Translations under genes and position numbers: made by a program
The notes under the pieces: generated by a model
Seen by the model: only the letters and a program-made list of their open reading frames with translations
Told to the model about the DNA's origin: nothing
The model's database searches: none
DNA from: Rhodopirellula baltica
GTDB lineage: Bacteria; Planctomycetota; Planctomycetia; Pirellulales; Pirellulaceae
Direction of reading: 5' to 3'
DNA: 64,000 nucleotides
Assembly (NCBI GenBank): GCA_002901265.1
Contig: PPHI01000001.1
Location: 62,001 to 126,000, forward strand
Shown: one piece after another, positions 1 to 8,314 of the stretch
Layout of the letters: the number at the start of each line of letters is the position of its first letter
Numbering within the stretch: the first letter of the stretch is position 1

Positions 1-1
1 C

Positions 2-247
2 CAAGTGTTGTCGCTGGCGTTCAGCGACAATCTCGAATTATCGCTCGCCGCATTAGACGCGGCGACGTTGAAGCCTACCGATGTGATGGACCTAATCGGG
101 CTCTCCGATTGGATCGCTGCCGGTTCGCAAATCATTCGAACAGAGGTGGTCTTGGCTTCTGAAGTCACGCCCGCCGATCCCAATACATTCGCATCTGCAA
201 ACATCACGCCCCAAGCAGGCGAAACCACCGAAGAGGTGCCTAAATGA
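2..247 (+). CDS. 3' end of a gene coupled to the RNase E/G gene (possible radical SAM-linked DUF2344 protein)
   Basis: Only the C-terminal ~80 residues are inside the window, because the reading frame is open to the left edge. The stop TGA (245-247) overlaps the ATG of the RNase E/G gene as ATGA, so the two are translationally coupled. The tail has the pattern KPTDVMDLIGLSDW...IIRTEVVLAS. It resembles my memory of the end of TIGR03936/DUF2344 radical SAM-linked proteins, which often lie just upstream of rne/rng. The identification is inference from that short stretch plus context; the gene end itself is seen directly. Confidence 0.5.
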   Translation, partial: QVLSLAFSDNLELSLAALDAATLKPTDVMDLIGLSDWIAAGSQIIRTEVVLASEVTPADPNTFASANITPQAGETTEEVPK

Positions 248-1851
248 AACGAGAAATGTTGATGAACGTGCTCCAGCCCGAGGAGAGCCGCATCGCAATT
301 TTGCACGATGGAAAACTCGAAGAACTTTACGTTGAACGTAAGAGCGTCGAAGCATACGCGGGCAACATCTATCGTGGAAAAATCGTCAACCTGGAACCGA
401 GTATCCAAGCCGCGTTCGTAGATTTTGGCGTCGGCCGCAACGGCTTTTTGCATATCAGCGACGTCGAGCCACAGTATTTTCGTCAGGGCGGTTACGATCC
501 CGAAGAGATCAAACGCGAATCTGACGAGATGGCCGAAGCGGCAGCCAAGCGAGCGCGAGAATCAGGTCGTGGATCGAAACGGGCTTTCAAAGGTGGACGC
601 CCTCGCATCAAACCGCCGATCCAAGAGATCTTCAAACGCGGTGACGAAGTCTTGGTCCAAGTGATCAAAGAAGGCATCGGAACCAAAGGGCCAACACTTA
701 GCACGTACATCTCGATCCCAGGTCGTTACCTGGTGCTGATGCCCGCGCTCGAACGTGTTGGTGTCAGCCGCAAGATCGAAGACGAAGACGACCGAAAGCG
801 TTTGCGTCGTTGCTTGTTGTCGCTGAACCCGCCAAAAGGTCTCGGGTTCATCGTTCGAACCGCCGGTGCCGGACGCAGCGAAAAAGAGCTCGGCCGCGAC
901 ATGGATTACTTGATCCGGTTGTGGAAGACGATCGTTCGTCGCGTCAAAAGCGATAGCGGTCCTGGCGTGCTGTACGAAGAGAGCGATCTGATCATCAAGA
1001 CGATCCGCGATATTTACAGCGACGATATCGATCAGATCTTGATCGACGAAAAACAGTCGTTCGAAAACGCGCGTGACTTTTTGAAAATGGTCATGCCTCG
1101 CGTCGTCGACCGTTTGAAACTCTATGACGGTGCCGAGCCGCTGTTCCATCGCTACAAGTTGGAACGCGAGATCATCAAGATCCATCAACGCCAAGTCAAA
1201 CTGCCCAACGGCGGTTCGATTGTGATCGACCCGACGGAAGCGTTGGTGGCGATCGACGTCAACAGCGGAAATTTCCGTGGCGGCGAAGAATCGGCTGAAG
1301 AGAACGCATTCCGCTTGAACTTGGCTGCGGCAAAAGAGATCGCGCGCCAACTTCGCCTGCGTGACCTTGGTGGCGTGATCGTCAACGACTTTATCGACAT
1401 GCGTAAAGAAAGCCATCGACGTAAAGTCGAGCGAGCGTTGCGTGACGCGATGAAGAACGATCGAGCCCGAACCAAGATTCTGCGGACTAGTCCGTTCGGT
1501 TTGGTCGAGATGACCCGTCAGCGAATCCGCCCGAGCTTGAAACGTAGCATCTATCAGGACTGTCCGTGCTGCGAAGGTCGCGGCTTGGTCAAGACCGCCG
1601 AGAGCATGTCGATCGAAGTCGTCCGCATGCTGGCGTTGGCGGTCAAGAACGAGCACATTCAACGCGTTACCATCCGCGTCAATGATGCCGTCGCCGCACA
1701 TCTGAATAACCAGAAACGTCGCAGTGTGATGGAAATGGAAGATGCCGGCAAAATGACCGTGCAAATTCTTGGCAGCGAAGGCTTGTATCCCGAGCACTTG
1801 GAAATGGATTGCCGCGATTCTCAAGGCGAACGCGTCGAAATCGATTCCTAG
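244..1851 (+). CDS. rng: Ribonuclease E/G family endoribonuclease
   Basis: 535-residue Rne/Rng catalytic protein that cleaves single-stranded RNA in rRNA maturation and mRNA decay. The N-terminus (KREMLMNVLQPEESRIAI, YAGNIYRGKIVNLEPSIQAAFVDFG) is the RNase H-like/S1 start of the family. The S1 region carries a basic insert around residues 90-120. The DNase I-like catalytic segment contains AIDVNSG (Asp338), and the zinc-link motif CPCCEGRG starts at Cys440. There is no long disordered C-terminal scaffold as in E. coli RNase E, so the length fits RNase G or a minimal RNase E. The ATG at 244 overlaps the upstream stop. A strong hairpin terminator follows the stop. Confidence 0.93.
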   Translation: MKREMLMNVLQPEESRIAILHDGKLEELYVERKSVEAYAGNIYRGKIVNLEPSIQAAFVDFGVGRNGFLHISDVEPQYFRQGGYDPEEIKRESDEMAEAAAKRARESGRGSKRAFKGGRPRIKPPIQEIFKRGDEVLVQVIKEGIGTKGPTLSTYISIPGRYLVLMPALERVGVSRKIEDEDDRKRLRRCLLSLNPPKGLGFIVRTAGAGRSEKELGRDMDYLIRLWKTIVRRVKSDSGPGVLYEESDLIIKTIRDIYSDDIDQILIDEKQSFENARDFLKMVMPRVVDRLKLYDGAEPLFHRYKLEREIIKIHQRQVKLPNGGSIVIDPTEALVAIDVNSGNFRGGEESAEENAFRLNLAAAKEIARQLRLRDLGGVIVNDFIDMRKESHRRKVERALRDAMKNDRARTKILRTSPFGLVEMTRQRIRPSLKRSIYQDCPCCEGRGLVKTAESMSIEVVRMLALAVKNEHIQRVTIRVNDAVAAHLNNQKRRSVMEMEDAGKMTVQILGSEGLYPEHLEMDCRDSQGERVEIDS

Positions 1852-1917
1852 CCATCTGTTTGCCCTTTTGGCTGCATGTATCTCGCAGAAGGTGCAGCGA
1901 CTTACCAATAGAACACG

Positions 1918-1951
1918 ACACCCGTTTTTGGCACTGCCAAAACGGGTGTTT
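1918..1951 (+). terminator. Terminator hairpin after the RNase E/G gene
   Basis: A near-perfect inverted repeat pairs ACACCCGTTTT with AAAACGGGTGT around a GGC/GCC inner stem and a 3-base loop, with one unpaired T. The T-tract is short (TTT). It lies 67 bases after the rng stop and before the guanidine riboswitch, so it separates the two transcription units. Confidence 0.7.
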
Positions 1952-2011
1952 ATGCTTAATCACCGCCGTTGCAGTGAACGTTCTGCGGTGTCGGATACTC
2001 TCGATCAGGAA

Positions 2012-2069
2012 GTGGGGACGACCCCACCGCTCCAATTACTCTCAGGGACGACCCTGAAAACGGAGGAGC
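2012..2069 (+). promoter_or_regulatory. Guanidine-II (mini-ykkC) riboswitch
   Basis: Two adjacent hairpins carry identical ACGA tetraloops. P1 pairs GTGGGG (2012-2017) with CCCCAC (2022-2027) around ACGA (2018-2021). P2 pairs TCAGGG (2042-2047) with CCCTGA (2052-2057) around ACGA (2048-2051). Two stem-loops with ACGR loops and a purine-rich ribosome site right after P2 (GGAGGAG, 2062-2068) are the defining features of the guanidine-II class. In known examples guanidine makes the two loops dock and frees the ribosome site. The next gene is an SMR-family guanidinium exporter, the expected target. Confidence 0.88.
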
Positions 2070-2076
2070 GATTCGG

Positions 2077-2397
2077 ATGGCTTGGTTGCTTTTGGTTCTA
2101 GCGGGACTCTTCGAGATTGTGTGGGCAGTTGGTTTGAAACTGTCCGACGGCTTTTCACGTCCGATTCCCAGTCTCTGGACGATCGCCGCAATGCTGATCA
2201 GTTTCAGTTTGCTGGGCGTCTCGATGAAAACACTGCCGGTCGGAACGGCCTATGGCGTTTGGGTAGGGATCGGAACGGTGGGGACGGTGATTGTGGGGGC
2301 GATCATGTTTGGTGAGCCGGCCAGCGTGCTGCGAATGGTGTTTGTCGTGTTGATCGTGATTGGAATTGTGGGGCTGAAATTGACGAGCCCAGCGTAG
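2077..2397 (+). CDS. sugE: SMR-family guanidinium exporter (SugE/Gdx)
   Basis: 106-residue, four-helix small multidrug resistance protein. The N-terminus MAWLLLVLAGLFEIVWAVGLK carries the membrane-embedded Glu13 that binds substrate and protons. GTAYGVWVGIGTVGTVIVGAIMFGEP is the conserved core of the family. The Gdx subtype exports guanidinium in exchange for protons, working as a dual-topology dimer. A guanidine-II riboswitch ends only 8 bases before the start codon, which supports the Gdx assignment over a quaternary-ammonium EmrE. The start ATG sits 8 bases after GGAGGAG. Confidence 0.93.
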   Translation: MAWLLLVLAGLFEIVWAVGLKLSDGFSRPIPSLWTIAAMLISFSLLGVSMKTLPVGTAYGVWVGIGTVGTVIVGAIMFGEPASVLRMVFVVLIVIGIVGLKLTSPA

Positions 2398-2507
2398 GCG
2401 TCGCCAAGCACGATCCAAGACAAGTTCTCAAGCGATTCCTTGTTTTTGATACATTGGCAGTTGGTAATTCTCGAGCCAACTTTTCTCTTTCGGAACGGAG
2501 TGTGAAC

Positions 2508-3416
2508 ATGGTCATCGGGATCGATCCACGCGTTGACTTCGCCTGCAAGTTGCTGCTTGGTAGCCCGGACCACCCTGCGATCACGATTCATTTCCTGAAC
2601 GCAGTTCTTGGCGGAGAGCCGAAGATAACGGATGTAAAAATACTTAATCCGATCGCTGACAAGCGTCATGACGATGACAAACTGTCGATTCTGGACATCT
2701 TGGCGACCGACGATCACGGGCGGTTCATTGACATCGAGATCCAGACAACGCTACCGGCGGGACTCGCAATGCGACTCACCTATTACGCGGCCAGCCAGCT
2801 GGTCGAACAACTTGGTGAGGGCGATAGTTACCGCGATCTACGCTCTTCCATTGGGATTTGCATTCTCGATGCGTTTCTTTTTAAAGACTCAGCGAGCCTG
2901 CACCTCGATTTTCAATTGCGATCCAAGACGGGAGAGCGTCTCACCGATTGCCTGCAAATCCACCTTTTAGAGTTGCCCAAGTACGTTCCTGACGAGGATA
3001 ATGAACTGTCGTCGGATTCCATTAGGCAGTGGATGCATTTCTTTCAGTTTGCCGCGACCTCCACTCCGGAGGAGTTGCACCACAAACTTCCCGATCCGGC
3101 GTTTACCGAAGCGATAGGAGTCTTGGAAATGATCGCCAGAAACCCCGAAGAACGACGGTACTACGAATCACGTCTGAAAATGCAGCGTGACGAACAGGCG
3201 CGACTTGAAGCGGCAGAAGAGCGTGGCGAGGCACGTGGAGAGGCTCGTGGGCAAGCGATTGGCGAAGCTCGTGGCCAGGCGATCGGACGTGTTCGCGTTC
3301 TGCAATCCCTTGCTGGCGTTGAAGAATCGACCGTCGAGCAGTTGCGTTGCAAGACGCTGGAAGAGTTGTCTGCGATGGAAGCGATCCTGAAACAGCAACT
3401 GCGTGATCGCGGCTGA
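2508..3416 (+). CDS. Rpn-family recombination-promoting nuclease / PD-(D/E)XK 'transposase'
   Basis: 302-residue member of the Rpn/PDDEXK_2 family, DNA endonucleases linked to RecA-independent recombination. FACKLLLGSPDHPAITIHFLNAVL is the usual opening. The active-site pair is the Asp of LSILDI and the E-x-Q of DIEIQTT. The C-terminus (~residues 240-275) is an Arg/Glu/Ala/Gly-rich repeat (GEARGEARGQAIGEARGQAIG), a helical tail common in the family. ATG 2508 is chosen because GGAG lies 7 bases upstream; an in-frame TTG at 2454 lacks support. The gene is a stand-alone unit between sugE and the PmoA-like gene. The family is often laterally mobile. Confidence 0.85.
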   Translation: MVIGIDPRVDFACKLLLGSPDHPAITIHFLNAVLGGEPKITDVKILNPIADKRHDDDKLSILDILATDDHGRFIDIEIQTTLPAGLAMRLTYYAASQLVEQLGEGDSYRDLRSSIGICILDAFLFKDSASLHLDFQLRSKTGERLTDCLQIHLLELPKYVPDEDNELSSDSIRQWMHFFQFAATSTPEELHHKLPDPAFTEAIGVLEMIARNPEERRYYESRLKMQRDEQARLEAAEERGEARGEARGQAIGEARGQAIGRVRVLQSLAGVEESTVEQLRCKTLEELSAMEAILKQQLRDRG

Positions 3417-3602
3417 TCAAAATGTCTGTAGCTTCGTGCTTTTAGTGCAAATCAATCAGAGCCCAGTGCGGTTCGATCGGCGTTCCATCTGGCATCGTTC
3501 TTGCGCTCAGGCTCGCTGAACGCAAACCTGAAAAGTCGACTACAATGCAGGGACCGCTTGCGCATTCTCCCCCTCCCATCCACAATCCCCGCGTTTACTC
3601 CG

Positions 3603-4553
3603 ATGAATCGAATTCTCGCTTTTGCGTTCGCCATGGTTCCGCTTGCCGCAATCGCGGGCGAAGTGAAAATTGTCGACGATGGCAAGAAAGCTGTTGTCAC
3701 GATCGATGGCCAGCCTTTCACCGAATATCGCTACACCGGATACGCAAAACCGATTCTGTATCCAGTTCTCGGGCCGGGCGAGAAGCCGATGACACGGGAC
3801 TATCCGATCGTCGAAGGCACGCCCAATGAAGCGAACGATCACCCACACCACAAATCCATTTGGTACACGCACGACGATGTCAATGGAATTCGCTTTTGGA
3901 TGGAAGAGACAGAAGGCAAGCCGGTGAAGAACATCGGAAAGCAAGTCTGTACGTCGCTGGAAATCGAGGGCAACTCGATCCTTACCACCAATGATTGGCA
4001 AAGTGCTGATGGCGAAGCCGTGTGTACTGACAAACGCAAGATTAGCTTTGGTACCATCGGTGACGCTCGTTATATCGACTACGAAGTCACCTGGGTGGCA
4101 AGTTCTGGTGATCTGCGTATCGGGGACACCAAAGAAGGCACCATGGGGATTCGCACCAATCCCAACTTGCGTCTAAAGGCGTCGCCGAACCACGGAAATC
4201 ACACCGTCTCGGGACATAGCATCAACAGCGAAGGCGTGCGTGATGGGGCGATGTGGGGCAAACGCGCCGCATGGGTCGACTACTGGGGCGAGATCGATGG
4301 GGATACCGTTGGCATTGCTGTCTTTGATCACCCCAGCAACACTCGCCATCCGACTTGGTGGCACGCACGCGACTATGGTTTGGTCGCGGCAAACCCCTTT
4401 GGCGTTCACGACTTCGAAGGCAAGCCGGACGGTACGGGTGACATGACGTTGAAGGCAGGTGAAACGATGACGTTCAAGTATCGTTATCTGTTTCATCCTG
4501 GCGATCATGACACTGCCAACGTCGCCGAGCAGTATGAAGCCTTTACGCGTTAA
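3603..4553 (+). CDS. PmoA-like (DUF6807) secreted protein
   Basis: 316 residues starting MNRILAFAFAMVPLAAIAGEVK, a short Sec signal peptide with cleavage likely after AIA-G. The mature part contains ANDHPHHKSIWYTHDDVNGIRFW and a later ARDYGLVAANPFG region, typical of the 'methane oxygenase PmoA' (DUF6807) family, which is abundant in planctomycetes. The family name is historical: there is no evidence for methane oxidation and the function is unknown. The reading frame extends upstream to 3501, but only the ATG at 3603 gives a signal peptide. It converges on folP with 19 bases between the stops. Confidence 0.82.
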   Translation: MNRILAFAFAMVPLAAIAGEVKIVDDGKKAVVTIDGQPFTEYRYTGYAKPILYPVLGPGEKPMTRDYPIVEGTPNEANDHPHHKSIWYTHDDVNGIRFWMEETEGKPVKNIGKQVCTSLEIEGNSILTTNDWQSADGEAVCTDKRKISFGTIGDARYIDYEVTWVASSGDLRIGDTKEGTMGIRTNPNLRLKASPNHGNHTVSGHSINSEGVRDGAMWGKRAAWVDYWGEIDGDTVGIAVFDHPSNTRHPTWWHARDYGLVAANPFGVHDFEGKPDGTGDMTLKAGETMTFKYRYLFHPGDHDTANVAEQYEAFTR

Positions 4554-4572
4554 GCGTTGCGAGAAGGTTTGG

Positions 4573-5463
4573 CTAGGAATTGCAGCGGACGGTTTGAAAC
4601 AGCTTCAACGCGTCCACCGTCATGCGGACATTGTGTACCCGAACGATGTCCGCGCCGGCTGCTGCCACGGCCAAGGTAACGCCAAGCGTTCCGGCATCAC
4701 GATCGGCCTCTTTGTCGCCGATCAGCTTGCCGATGAAACCTTTGCGGCTGTGACCGATCAGAATCGGCACGCCGATTTCGCAAAAGCGATCGGTATGTTG
4801 TAGTAACGTGATGTTGTGTTGGTGTGTTTTGCCAAAACCGATTCCGGGGTCCAAGCAAATTCGATCACGAGCGATTCCGGCGGCCTCAATTGATTCCAAT
4901 CGTTTGACCAAATAGTCGTAGATCTCTTCGACAACATCGCCGTATTGCGGATCGTCTTGCATGGTTTGCGGCGTGCCTTTCATGTGCATCGCGCAGATGC
5001 CGACATCACTGGCGATTGCGACGCCCAGCATTTCGGGATCGCCTTCCAGTCCGGTCACATCGTTGATGATCTCTGCGCCGGCATCGATCGCCGCTTTCGC
5101 AACAACAGCTTTGCTGGTGTCGATGCTGATGGGGATCGATAGCTTTTCGGCGAGTCCTTTGATCACGGGAATCACCCGGCGTAGTTCTTCGTCGGTTGCG
5201 ACGGGATCGCTGTACGGCCGAGTGCTTTCACCCCCAAGGTCGATGATGTCCGCGCCATCGCGTTCCATTTGCATTGCGACTTCGATTGCCTGCTCGACGC
5301 CGTTGTGTTGGCCGCCGTCAGAAAAGCTATCTGGCGTGACATTCAAGATGCCCATCACCAAGGGGCGATGTTCGAGCGACAAATGACGCTTGCCGAGATT
5401 CCACATTGGGCAACAAAAGGGTTCAGGGGATTTGGTCGGTTGGCAGCCCGAGCATTGTTTCAT
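4573..5463 (-). CDS. folP: Dihydropteroate synthase
   Basis: Joins para-aminobenzoate to the pterin pyrophosphate in folate synthesis, in the cytoplasm. Seen: MGILNVTPDSFSDGG (pterin/diphosphate loop 1), DIIDLGGESTRP (loop 2), INDVTG, and LIGHSRKGFIG followed by ADIVRVHNV. It is a complete TIM-barrel DHPS of about 296 residues. The first ~30 residues hold an unusual Cys-rich stretch (CSGCQ...CCP) before the conserved core, so the true start could also be the ATG at 5406; a TTG at 5478 is less likely. It stands alone, without folK or folB nearby. Confidence 0.93.
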   Translation of the reverse strand: MKQCSGCQPTKSPEPFCCPMWNLGKRHLSLEHRPLVMGILNVTPDSFSDGGQHNGVEQAIEVAMQMERDGADIIDLGGESTRPYSDPVATDEELRRVIPVIKGLAEKLSIPISIDTSKAVVAKAAIDAGAEIINDVTGLEGDPEMLGVAIASDVGICAMHMKGTPQTMQDDPQYGDVVEEIYDYLVKRLESIEAAGIARDRICLDPGIGFGKTHQHNITLLQHTDRFCEIGVPILIGHSRKGFIGKLIGDKEADRDAGTLGVTLAVAAAGADIVRVHNVRMTVDALKLFQTVRCNS

Positions 5464-5838
5464 CGAATCGAATGCCAAACAGGGGTGCGAACGTCAAAAT
5501 CTGCGATTCGCTTGTCTCCTTCACCGCGATCTGGCTCCTGATTTTCGGAGCGTCTCCAAACGAGAATGCCAGTGGCAATGGCTTGGCGTTTCGTCAAAGT
5601 CGACTTGATCGTCATGTTAGGACGTTCGCGAGTTCTGTCTTGGTTGTCTCTCCGTCGCGTTGAAAACTTGATCGTGGAATTCGGCGGCGAATGGCCGATT
5701 GAAGAACCGACGAGGTGTGCATTACGCCTAGCACGCCAAAATGGACCGGTGCGTCATCTGCCGGAAAATCGTCGCTGCTGCCCCTCCGGTCCAAGCTGTT
5801 TCAACCATTCCATCCGGCCCTAACCGTAGTCAGCCGGT
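5464..5838. other. 375-base intergenic region between divergent folP and EEP-like genes
   Basis: This must hold the divergent promoters of folP (minus strand) and the membrane-anchored EEP-like gene (plus strand). I see no convincing coding frame, RNA gene, strong hairpin or repeat. The short frames in it have no recognisable protein features. Confidence 0.4.
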
Positions 5839-6900
5839 ATGAGCGCGTACCCTTTTCATACGATGGAAGATACTCGACGACCCAGTCCCATCTTGGTCCT
5901 GTTGACGATGTGTCTGCTGGTCGGCGGCGGATTGTACTTCGCGCAGAACTACAAGATCGCGGGCCTGGATCATCTCGAAATCAAGCCCAAGTCGGACCCA
6001 CCGCCGCCATCACCCGAAACCGACCTAGACGATTTTTTCTTCGTCAACTCGATGGACACGGCGGGGAAACCTGCCAAGCCAGCTTCGTTTGTCGCTCGGC
6101 CCGATGTCCCGCCAAAGAACCTCCATCCGCTCAAACTCGCCTCATGGGCACTCAGCGGTTTTGGCCCCACAAAGTTCGCGAATGATCAATGCCGCTTAGG
6201 CGTGATGCGAATCTTGCAACAATACGACATCATCGCGTTGCAGCAGATTACGGCTGCCGAACGCGACTTGGTACCGCGATTGGTCGATGAGCTGAACGAA
6301 GGAACAAACGGCGCGTACGACTTCGTACTCGGCGGTATTACCGGCCCGCCGACCAGCAGCGAGCAACTGGCAATTCTCTTCAACAAGAATCGCGTTCGTA
6401 TCGACCGTTCACAAACCTATACGGTTGCCGATCCTCAGAATCAGATGACCTACGATCCGATGGTCGCTTGGTTTCGTGCGGCCGAACCGCCAGACCAAGT
6501 TGCTTGGACGTTTTCCGTGGTCAACGTACGAATCAACTTGGCCCGTGCACCAGCCGAAGTCGCATTGCTGCCTGGTATCTTTTCGTCGGTCCGCTTAGAC
6601 GGTCGGAACGAAGATGACGTCGTGATGATGGGGTTGTTTCAAGCAGACGACACGTACTTGCTGAAACGTACGATGGGCGATGAAGTTGTCGCTGTAGTCC
6701 GCAGTAGCGCGACTGACATCTTTGGACGCCACCAAACCTCAAATATCTTGGTCGATCGCAATCGAACGAACGAGTTTATCGGGCGTGGCGGCCCATTCGA
6801 TTTTCTCAGACAGTACAACTTGACGCTTGGCGAGGCAGAAGCGATCAGCAGTCATCTGCCTGTGTTTGGTGAGTTCACACCGTGGGAAGGCGGGATCTAG
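5839..6900 (+). CDS. Membrane-anchored endonuclease/exonuclease/phosphatase-fold protein, apparently catalytically degenerate
   Basis: 353 residues. One N-terminal hydrophobic segment (SPILVLLTMCLLVGGGLYFA, ~15-34) is followed by a Pro/Asp-rich spacer and an EEP (DNase I-like) domain from ~residue 95. Fold landmarks are visible: KLASWALSGFG where active enzymes have a Trp-Asn strand, QQYDIIALQQI where DIIALQE is expected, and AISSHLPVFGEF where SDHLPV is usual. The metal-binding Glu is therefore Gln and the Asp before the catalytic His is Ser. The protein may be a structural or binding relative rather than a nuclease. Its 3' end overlaps the convergent O-antigen-ligase-like gene by 26 bases. 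Confidence 0.72.
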   Translation: MSAYPFHTMEDTRRPSPILVLLTMCLLVGGGLYFAQNYKIAGLDHLEIKPKSDPPPPSPETDLDDFFFVNSMDTAGKPAKPASFVARPDVPPKNLHPLKLASWALSGFGPTKFANDQCRLGVMRILQQYDIIALQQITAAERDLVPRLVDELNEGTNGAYDFVLGGITGPPTSSEQLAILFNKNRVRIDRSQTYTVADPQNQMTYDPMVAWFRAAEPPDQVAWTFSVVNVRINLARAPAEVALLPGIFSSVRLDGRNEDDVVMMGLFQADDTYLLKRTMGDEVVAVVRSSATDIFGRHQTSNILVDRNRTNEFIGRGGPFDFLRQYNLTLGEAEAISSHLPVFGEFTPWEGGI

Positions 6901-8215
6901 TTTGACTGTGCAACAGCAGCATCGCCATCCAAAGCATGGTAAGGCTGGCGGGAAAGGCCGGCAGAATCGTGTCTTCGACAAGTCCAGAAACCAACACGTA
7001 AGTCGCAATCCCGCGAAATAGCGGTTGGGGAGATCGAATCGCGATCTGTAGTGTGATCAGCAGCAGCATCACGACGATGCCACCCGCGACGATCCCGCCA
7101 GAAAACAGTATGTGAAACATCAAGTTATGTGTGCCGACGGATTCCGGGCTCATCACCGTCGCGGCGCTGTCCATTCCGTAGCCGATCCACCAACGCTCGC
7201 CAATCAACGTGAGAGCTTCTTGCCAGATCCGCGTCCGCCCGGTCAACGAAGTCAGCTCTTCGACGTTGCCTGATTTGGTCACCTTTGAAACGGCGCTATC
7301 GAGCGGTGACTTTCCGCTGGCAAGTCCATAGACCAAGAACGCGGCTAGTGCGGCGATTAAACCGAGGTTCGCAAGTAACATCCCTTTGCGCGAGTACAGG
7401 CGGTCAAACAGGATCATGGCTGACGCGATGACCGTCGCTAGAACCGCCGTCCGTGACAGTGTGGCGACCAGCGTTGCCGCGGCCAAACAGAGAACGGCTG
7501 AATCAAACAATCGCCAACGCGATTGAACTTGACTGTCATTTTTAAAATCGATTGCTGTGGTGCCGAACAACGACGCGATCACCAGCAACACTGCCGTTGA
7601 CGCTTCGTGAGCGATCGCGTTGGGATGGGCAACGCCGCCCATCCGTGCGACGGTCGTGGTTGCGTCGACGTATTCGTGAAATTCACCGAAAGAGGGAAAC
7701 AGCAAATAGATCAGCCACGCGATCCCCAGATACATCGCTAAGCCGAGGACCAAGGCCCGTGCCAGCGTTCCGAAACCGATTGCCGACAAGCTGGCGGTGA
7801 CGAACCCCAAATATCCGATCAGGATCAATGCCGCAGCGACACTGATCAGCCGCGAAGATGTCGGTGAGAGGATGCCTGCGACAAGCATTGTCGCGGACAA
7901 AGTAGCCAATGCGATGCCAACTGTCGTGGCAATTGTTTGTCTGGTGGCGTGGCTTCGAAGCAGGCTCCAGACGGTGATCACCCACGCGCTCGCTGCGGTT
8001 GCCAGCTTGAGCAGCAAGACTGGGTTCGTCGAGCTGACGCGTCCTTCGGTGACGGGCTGGACCGGATTTAGCAGTGCCGCCAACAACCCGATCACCGCGA
8101 TCGCGACCGGCGCGACGGGGATTCGGGTCTGCAGATGCTCGCCGACTGTCATCGGTGGGGTGTCAGTAGAGGCGTTCATCGGCTGGATGCGATCATCAGT
8201 GAAGCGGAGTTCCAT
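6875..8215 (-). CDS. O-antigen ligase / polymerase-like (Wzy_C) membrane protein
   Basis: 446 residues with about ten or more hydrophobic helices. A large extracytoplasmic loop (~residues 300-360) contains SLTGRTRIWQEALTLI...WWIGYGMDS and GTHNLMFHILFSGGI. The TGR-x-RIW / H-N hallmark identifies the Wzy_C/O-antigen ligase superfamily, which transfers or polymerises glycans on undecaprenyl carriers at the outer face of the inner membrane. Start at ATG 8215; a second ATG at 8179 is possible. It is divergent from the helicase gene. The exact substrate cannot be told from sequence. Confidence 0.8.
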   Translation of the reverse strand: MELRFTDDRIQPMNASTDTPPMTVGEHLQTRIPVAPVAIAVIGLLAALLNPVQPVTEGRVSSTNPVLLLKLATAASAWVITVWSLLRSHATRQTIATTVGIALATLSATMLVAGILSPTSSRLISVAAALILIGYLGFVTASLSAIGFGTLARALVLGLAMYLGIAWLIYLLFPSFGEFHEYVDATTTVARMGGVAHPNAIAHEASTAVLLVIASLFGTTAIDFKNDSQVQSRWRLFDSAVLCLAAATLVATLSRTAVLATVIASAMILFDRLYSRKGMLLANLGLIAALAAFLVYGLASGKSPLDSAVSKVTKSGNVEELTSLTGRTRIWQEALTLIGERWWIGYGMDSAATVMSPESVGTHNLMFHILFSGGIVAGGIVVMLLLITLQIAIRSPQPLFRGIATYVLVSGLVEDTILPAFPASLTMLWMAMLLLHSQTRSRLPTV

Positions 8216-8314
8216 TCAGGATAGTCGCTGATGGTACGATCGTTAAACTGGTGAGTGATTCCATTCACGAAAATCGACTCGACGGATTCATACGACCCAA
8301 TTGATGGGATCCTG

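Noticed and set aside
562-1908. 448-codon open frame on the minus strand opposite the RNase E/G gene
   Set aside because: Mirror frame of a strongly conserved gene; the translated product has no protein character.
5566-5823. 85-codon frame in the folP/EEP gap
   Set aside because: No conserved feature, no ribosome site, and composition like non-coding DNA.
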